Shown piece by piece: positions 57,906 to 64,000 of a DNA stretch of 64,000 nucleotides. The notes below the pieces were generated by a model, which saw only the letters and a list, made by a program, of their open reading frames with translations, ran no database searches and had not been told where the DNA came from. The stretch's first letter is position 1. Each line of letters starts with the position of its first letter. Made by a program: the position numbers and the translations under genes. The stretch covers positions 49,378,826-49,442,825 of the forward strand of contig CP154956.1 of assembly GCA_039621445.1 (NCBI GenBank), read 5' to 3'. The stretch is from Euglena gracilis. Its lineage: Eukaryota; Euglenida; Euglenophyceae; Euglenales.

Positions 57906-60900
57906 TCCTGCTGGATGGCCTCCTTCAGGGAGTCCAGGCTGCAGAAGTTGGACCAGCCCCACGACAGCTCGTGGGGCGGGCGGCCCTGGGAGGTGTAGTG
58001 CATGTAGGAGTCCCGCTGCGTGATCTGCGACCCGGGCAGGCCGCTTGCCATACAATGTTTTACCGACCCGGGGGGGGAGGGGGGGTCAATCCACTTTTCG
58101 AAAAAGCAGTCGGTCACTTTTTTCCAGGAAACCAGTCAGTCACCACCCCCGGGGGGGGGGGGGTCGGCCACTCTGGGATCCGAAGGAAATTTGACCAAAA
58201 ACATGAAAAAAGGCTAAAAAAAATTTCCGGCGCCTTCGGTGCCGGGTCACTTTAGTGGTTTTTTGCCGACCCCCCCCGGGGGGGAGGGGTGCGGGCCAAA
58301 AACCAGTCAGTCACTCCGAAAAAACCAGTCACCCCCGGGGGGGGGGGTCGGCCAGTGCTTAAGCAATTGACTGCCGCTTGCCCTCTTTCATTTGTGAACC
58401 CCCGCCGACGGGAGAGGACGTCTCAGAGCGCCGCCAGCCACCGCCCGCCAAGGGTCGGTCAAAAATATTGGTCAGGAAAAAGACCTTTGGCCTCAAATAA
58501 GGATTTGGAGTTTGGCAGCGTTGGTCCGCAAGATTGGCATGGCTGGAATTGTCTGCGTTTACTTTAAGTTGTGGAGTTGGGTGTGCCCCGGGCAACCCCA
58601 GTCCGCCGTTTCTCACACACAGCTGGCTTTGGGCAACCGCCTGGCCACGACGCTGCCGAGCTGCACGGTGTAGTCCAGGTTGAACGGCCACGGCAGCTGC
58701 TCGTCGTAGTCGCCCTCGTGGAGGTGGACGAACAGCCCGACGTTGGGGCTGCTGCCGAGGTCCACGCGCAGGGAGAAGCGGTAGCCGCCGGTCGGGTGGG
58801 TGTAGTGCTGCGGGCTCCAGAACAGGATCGGGCGGAGGGCGGCCACGGTTTGCGGTTGGCGGCCAACTTGAGTCTCAAAAAAAATGAGTCCAGGGAGGGG
58901 GTGGCAAATGGCTGCGCTGGGCTGACGCACCGCCCCGATGTCGGCCCGGGACAAGAAGGACGGTTCCCATGGAAGGGAGGGGCCCGCCGTGGCCGCCCCC
59001 GGCGGGATGTACATCTGGCCCTGCAGCCCGGACTGGTGCTTGAGGCTGGCCTCCTTCAGCTTCTGGTTCAGGTTGCCGATGGTCCACACACTGCGGCCAT
59101 CGGCCTCCCCGCGCCACAGGCCCATCCCTGGCAGGGTGAGGGAGAGAATGGGGCAGTCCCCCGGGAACCTCAAGGGAAGGGGCAGTAAACCCCCCCCCAC
59201 CTATAAGAAACCCCCCTCTATAAGAAACCCCCACCTATAAGAAACCCTTTGGGGATTTTTGGACCGACGCCCACCTATAAGAAACCCCCACCTATAAGAA
59301 ACCCCTGGGGAGCTTTGAACCCAACCACCTATAAGAAACCCCCCTATTTTCTTCGGCGCCGAAGGCGCCGAAGGAAATTCTTGACTGTTTTTGGCCACTT
59401 TTGGCCTTTTGTTGGCTCAAAAATTTTTCGGACATTGAAGCCCACCTATAAGAAACCCCCACCTATAAGAAACCCCTCGGGCCATTTTTTGGAAACCCAC
59501 CTATAAGAAACGGGTTTCTTATAGGTGGGGGGGGGGGTTTACCCACCAGGCACCGGTATTCAGTGAGGAGGATCTTGTTGCTTCACCAGGAACAGTTATC
59601 AGTGGACATCAGAAGATCCTTGACATTAGCAGGAAAAATGATGTGTTTGGGCTTGACTCCAAGAACTTGATTCCAAATGAACAATCCCAAAAATTTCTTG
59701 ATCAACTTTGGGTGGTTTCTGGGCTTTTGGTGAAGCTCACCCATTCTCATTCAAAAAATTGGCTTCGTCAGTGAATCAACACCCATCTTCACCAGTAATA
59801 TTCCCTCGGCACCCAACACATACACGTGGGTCCCGCTGGGTTGCAGGAACCCCCAAAATTGCACCGTTTGGTTGAGAGCGGCTGTCGACAGGGTGGAAAG
59901 TGTTCCCCGCCCTGGGCCCGTACCAGCTCAGGTCGCGCTGGGCGGCCTCCAGGGCGGTGATCTTCTCCTCCGCCTCCGTCAGCTTCTTCTGCGCACGCGC
60001 CACGTCCTCCGTGAGCCGCTGCACCGCGCCGTCCCGCTCCTGCATCGCCACGCTCATCAGCTGCGGGCAGGGCTGGCCGGCCGAGGGGTCTGGGCTCTCA
60101 GCTCCCTCCCAACCCCCTCCAGGACGAGGGGGTTGGGAGGGGGTGGGGACCTCCCGGCCCACCAGCTGTTGGATGCCTGGGACTCCCGGCCCGCCCTGGC
60201 TTCAGGTGCACCACCAGCGTGGTGTTGACGTGCGCCTCCAGCTCCCCCTGCGGCACGCTGCGGCCACAGCCGATGACCGGGCACGTGGTCGGCGGTGGGG
60301 CAACCGCCTGGCCCCAAATGCCGGGGTTCCCTTTTTTAGGGAAAAAATCACACGTGACTTTGCTGCAGACGGCACGCTTTCCCTGCCTTCGCCTCACCAC
60401 ATGAAAATGTTCGTTGGACAATGATGAACATCTCAAAACCAGACCAGAACCCAACGTCCACCTGTGCAGACGACTGCTGTCATGTTCTTGATCCGCAACA
60501 GGCAATTTCTCCACAATGCACTTTTCAAACATCGGTGGGGGGCAACCTCTGGCAGTTGTCCCAATGGGATGCGCAGTGGGCAGGACCGCTGGGAGGAGGC
60601 TTTTGCTTGAGGACTCGGGGGGGGGGGGATCCACTACAAGAAAGAAGCCAGTAGCTAGATCCCCCTCCTCGGGGGGGGGGGGATATAAAAAATTTATTCT
60701 GACGCTTCGCACCGAGGTGGAAATGAAGTTTAATGTGCCCTTTGGGTGATGCTATAAAACTCAAAAAATGGGCATGTTTGGCAGGTTTTGGGGGTTTAGA
60801 ATTTTTTAGGGCCAAAAAAGTTCCGGCAATTTGTGCCGGTCACTGGGAAAAAAATTTGCTAGCAAGCCCTGCAAGCAGACCCCGGAGCCAGATTTGGACT

Positions 60901-62225
60901 AGCTGCAGCTGCAGGGTTACCGCAAAACCGTAAGCAGAAGCCTAGCTGGGAGTGCTGTTCTTTCTCTGCACGACGCAGCTTCTGGCCGCAGCTGCACTCG
61001 ATCTCCGCGGCGGGGCAGACGGCGGTCTTGTGGGTGGCGACGGCGTTGACCTTGACGGCCATGGTGCAGAGGTCGCAGTAGATGAGGCGGTGCTCGCACT
61101 GCGGCTCGTGCTCCGGCATCAGCTCCCGCAGCGCAGTGTACGCGCAGCCGTCGTTGGGGCGGGGGCAGGCCGGGTTGCTTGGGTGCTTGGGTGGGGGGGG
61201 GATGGGGGTTCAGGGATGCTGGGGAGGGTCTGCTGGTATGCGAGGCTCAGCTGGTCTTGAAAGGAAGGACAACCGCACAAAGGTTTGAGTGCAGGTCTGC
61301 TGCATCCTGGAAAAGAAACGCGTGGCCCTTTTGTTTCTGTTGTGTGTTTATTTGGGATTCCGACAAACTCTCCTTTGATTCGATCTTAAAGCAGTGTGTG
61401 AAAAGCTGTCTTCGTCGGCCACACGGCCTGGACAGCAGCAGGGGGCCTTCGGGCACTGCGCCACGTGCTCCTCCATCTCGGAGACATTGGCGAACGGGAA
61501 CCGCACGTCACAGTTGCGGCCCTTGAACTCGCACAGCATCGCGGCCGGGCTGGCGCTTCGCGCGACCTCCAGTGCGGGGCATTGAGAAGCCGGCGAAAAC
61601 AAACGGGGCCCGTGAAGTGATCCCCCGGCACATCCCAAGACGACTGGACACTGCCCGTGGACATGGTGGGGAACACCACCGGTGAATCCCTGGCGGACGG
61701 AAAACTGCGGCAACCAGTCCTTCGGTTCCATCGGCAACTCTTGCGGATGTTGAGAGTGGACACGGGAGTGGAATCTCTGCGTTTTACATTGGGCTTTGGT
61801 GCGGAGCCCAATGTAAAATTTTTGGAATCAAAGGTGTCAGAGTCCAGGGCTGCGATGGCTCGCAACGGGGGCCTGCCTGACCCCCAGAAGGGCCGGTCCG
61901 CCCTCCAGCTTCCCGTAGAGGTTCTCGATGATGCGCCCGGGGTTGGCGAACTCGCCGGGGCGGATGGAGACCCCGCACTGGGGGCACGTCTTCCACCCCT
62001 CCAGGCAGGTGGGGCAGCAGATGTGCTGGCGGCACGCCCCGGCCCCACCTGCGGCGTGGCTCGGACTGGCCCAGCCCACTGGCCTGGGATAGGGGGGAGG
62101 CATGGGCCGCGGCGTGGGGGACACGGCGCCATCAGTGGCGTCTTAGGCACGCCGTTGCAGAGGCAGCACAGGAGGTCCTCGTCCACGGCCCGGAAGCGGT
62201 TGCGGGGGTACGTGTCCACCGTCAT
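57906..62225 (-). CDS. TRAF-like protein: RING, TRAF zinc fingers, coiled coil, MATH domain
   Basis: A probable E3 ubiquitin ligase or signalling adaptor. Exons on the minus strand: 62,225-62,123 (ATG start; RAVDEDLLCCLCNGVPKTPL), 62,048-61,882 (CRQHICCPTCLEGWKTCPQC completes a RING; the junction makes a Cys codon), about 61,570-61,425 (CEFKGRNCDVRF, HVAQCPKAPC), 61,177-60,972 (CPRPNDGCAY, CEHRLIYCDLC, HKTAVCPAAEIECSCGQK), 60,307-60,215 (CPVIGCGRSVPQGELEAHV), 60,060-59,924 (heptad-rich coiled coil, QKKLTEAEEKITALEAAQRD), 59,127-59,013 (SVWTIGNLNQKL, MATH start), 58,866-58,621 (GGYRFSLRVDLGSSPNVGLF, GDYDEQLPWPF), 58,024 to about 57,906 (WGWSNFCSLDSLKEAIQQDS, MATH end). The start is the first in-frame ATG and the RING follows within 20 residues. 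Two transposon-like elements lie in its introns. Where the protein ends is unsure; possible tail exons are listed separately. Confidence 0.85.
58049..58373. mobile_element. hAT-like MITE, family A copy 2
   Basis: It starts CATACAATG and ends GCTTAAGCAATTGACTG, flanked by the 8-bp direct repeat CCGCTTGC (58,041-58,048 and 58,374-58,381). It sits in a TRAF-like intron, its nearer end only about 25 bp upstream of the acceptor of the last MATH exon. It is shorter than copies 1 and 3 (325 bp), and its core hairpin reads GGCGCCTTCGGTGCC. Confidence 0.88.
59188..59539. mobile_element. TA-flanked inverted-repeat element, CACCTATAAGAAACCCC type
   Basis: It starts AACCCCCCCCCACCTATAAG and ends CTTATAGGTGGGGGGGG plus GGTT, flanked by TA on both sides (59,186-59,187 and 59,540-59,541). 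CACCTATAAGAAACCCC occurs about eight times inside. A nested palindrome TTCGGCGCCGAAGGCGCCGA forms the centre. It lies in the TRAF-like intron between the coiled-coil exon and the first MATH exon. Confidence 0.75.
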
Positions 62226-64000
62226 GCTGGGGGCGGGCTGGGGGAAGGGTGGGGGCGCAGGGAAGAAAGAGGCTGGGCCGGGAGGGCGACTGGCGTCATG
62301 GGTTGCGTATGACAAAGAGACAGGCAGCCAACCCTCAGCCTGATTGCTCGGTAAAACGGCGTCTTTTGCCCAAATGCGCGCCCAAATGTCGAACCACCCC
62401 TTTTGAGTGGGGATTGAAATATATCTCCCAAAGAGCACCCCCAGGCATGTTTTTTGGGCAACTTAAAAAACCTTAAAATGCCTGAAAATGCTTGAAATGG
62501 CTGAGAATGCCTGAAAAATTGATTTCACTGTGGCAAAATTTTTGAGAAATGTTGTTGCAAAATCTCGGCAGGATCCAGGGAAATCCAGGACATACAATTG
62601 CTTACCGACCCCCGGGGGGGGGGGGGAGGGGGGGTCACTCCATTTTTTAAAAACCAGTCAGTCACTCATTTTCAAAAAACCAGCCAGTCACTACCCCCCC
62701 CCCGGGGGGGTCGGCCACTCAGAAAAACGGCCACTTTCCAGTCACTTGAGGCCATTTTAGGCCCAAAAAAATTTTCCGGCGCCTTCGGCGCCGGGGTCAC
62801 TCAAGCCACTTTTGCCCACTCCTGGCCAACCCCCCCCCGGGGGGGGGGAGGGGGTCCGGGCCAAAAACCAGTCAGTCACTCTGAAAAAACCAGTCACCCA
62901 CCCCCCCCGGGGGGGTGGGGTAGATCAGTGCTTAAGCAATTGCCTGATCCAGGAGAAACAATAATTTCTCGCTGGAAATTTGTCTATCGTTTTCCGAATT
63001 TTTGAGTTTGGTCCTTGGCCGCCCTTGGACTTGCCTTAAAAAATGCATTTAAGGGTTTTTCATGCCCTTAAATGCATGAAAATGCCTTTAAACAAGCCGT
63101 ATTTTTTTTAAAAAAAATGCCTTAAATAAATGCAATGCCTGCCCCCACCCCAATCAACAGGGCTGGTTATGAGTTTTTTGCACTAACTTTTTGACCTGGC
63201 ACTTGCCCGGTATTTGGGCACCACCCATTTCCCTGTCAAACACTGAAGGTGACAAAATCCTGTGGAAGTAAGACGTTGCAAACCTGTTGACTCAAAATTC
63301 TTCTGCAAAATGTTCCCAGCAGGACTGACAACCTCCGGAACGATCACATTTATGAAACCATCTTCTTCAGCTGTAGTCAGGCACTGTATTGCCTTGCCCG
63401 GGTATTTGGGGAGTTCTTACCCATCTATGAATGGGTAAGAACTGGGTGGGGCTGTGCTAAGACAAGGGGTATCAACTTCACTGCAGAAAAATCCAGCGCT
63501 TGTCTGGGGGGGTCCCAGGGGTTCCCCCGACGGGAAAACATTTCCTCCGGAGCTTTGTGCCAATGTGGAAATGGGCTTTCAAACAAAAAAAACTTCAAAA
63601 GAAATGCCCCCCAAACGGGCATTTTTCGGCAGGTTTTTGGAGGGGTCATAGTTTTCAGAGCTGCCCTCCCAGGGGATCCAACTAGAAATTCCACTGGCCG
63701 ATTTTGGACTTGCAGCAGTCCAGTACCCTCCCCCTGGAGATTCCGCCCGAGAATTTTGCCCTTAGACAGCCTGATTATTGGGGTCCTCCCACCCGGGGGT
63801 CCCGTGCCAGGCCAGGTGGGGGGGGCAGGGGGTCTTAAAAAAAGAAGCCTGATTGCCGCATCGATCAACTTCAAGGTCAGGGTTCGATATAAGGGTGTAA
63901 GGAGGGTGTACGGGGTGGGGGTAACCCCCCCCCAAACTTAAGCAACCCATTGCTTACATTTGGGTTTCAGCCAATCTGTCCAGGGGATTGTCTGACTTTT
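62226..64000. other. Region upstream of the TRAF-like start codon
   Basis: Contains one hAT-like element (62,591-62,946), CCTTAAAA clusters, a fragment of the TTGTCTAAGCACC family (63.4 kb) and, from 63,886, the left end of a CAGGGTTCGATATAAGG element that runs off the window. No promoter motif is recognisable. Confidence 0.6.
62591..62946. mobile_element. hAT-like MITE, family A copy 3
   Basis: It starts CATACAATTGCTTACCGACC and ends GTGCTTAAGCAATTGCCTG, flanked by the 8-bp direct repeat ATCCAGGA (62,583-62,590 and 62,947-62,954). It is 356 bp, the same length as copy 1 and nearly the same sequence, so it inserted fairly recently. It lies about 370 bp upstream of the TRAF-like start codon. 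Confidence 0.88.

Overview
The window is nuclear DNA of a repeat-rich, intron-rich eukaryote. I cannot name the lineage. A large-genome protist or alga fits best: there are many GT-AG introns (donors often GTGTGC, GTGCGG or GTGAGC), exons of only 48-250 bases, introns of about 80 bases to several kb, GC-rich codons beside AT-rich spacers, and dense runs of G or C. Nothing looks bacterial, organellar or viral.

Five recognisable genes all lie on the minus strand. In transcription order (right to left) they are: (1) a RING - TRAF-type zinc finger - coiled coil - MATH protein, 62.2 to about 57.9 kb; (2) an ATP-grasp ligase resembling carnosine synthase, 53.6 to 44.3 kb; (3) a TIP41/TIPRL-like phosphatase regulator, 33.0 to 28.2 kb; (4) a TTC5-like TPR + OB-fold protein, 22.2 to 12.4 kb; (5) a kelch-repeat + BTB protein, 8.9 kb to the left edge, where it continues out of the window. 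I assembled exons by hand from splice signals, reading frame, phase and remembered family sequence. First exons are missing for most genes and some internal exons were not found. The same-strand order suggests a unidirectional gene cluster, but the genes share no obvious pathway: ubiquitin adaptor, peptide or amino-acid ligase, PP2A/TOR regulation, stress or tubulin cofactor, CUL3-type adaptor.

The rest is repeats: CT, TG, CA and CAA/CAG microsatellites; a 71-bp minisatellite (about 23.0-24.4 kb); about 40 copies of a 78-bp satellite (34.9-38.1 kb) that leaves four of six frames open and creates long false ORFs; and many short non-autonomous elements with inverted ends, many sitting in introns. 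Three copies of one family and a fourth larger element carry perfect 8-bp target duplications, as hAT transposons do. Other families end in poly-C/poly-G tracts flanked by TA. Several families with unrelated ends share a central GGCGC...GCGCC hairpin next to GGCCAAAATTTTGG-like sequence. This shared core is the most unusual feature of the window and is the best candidate for an undescribed system.
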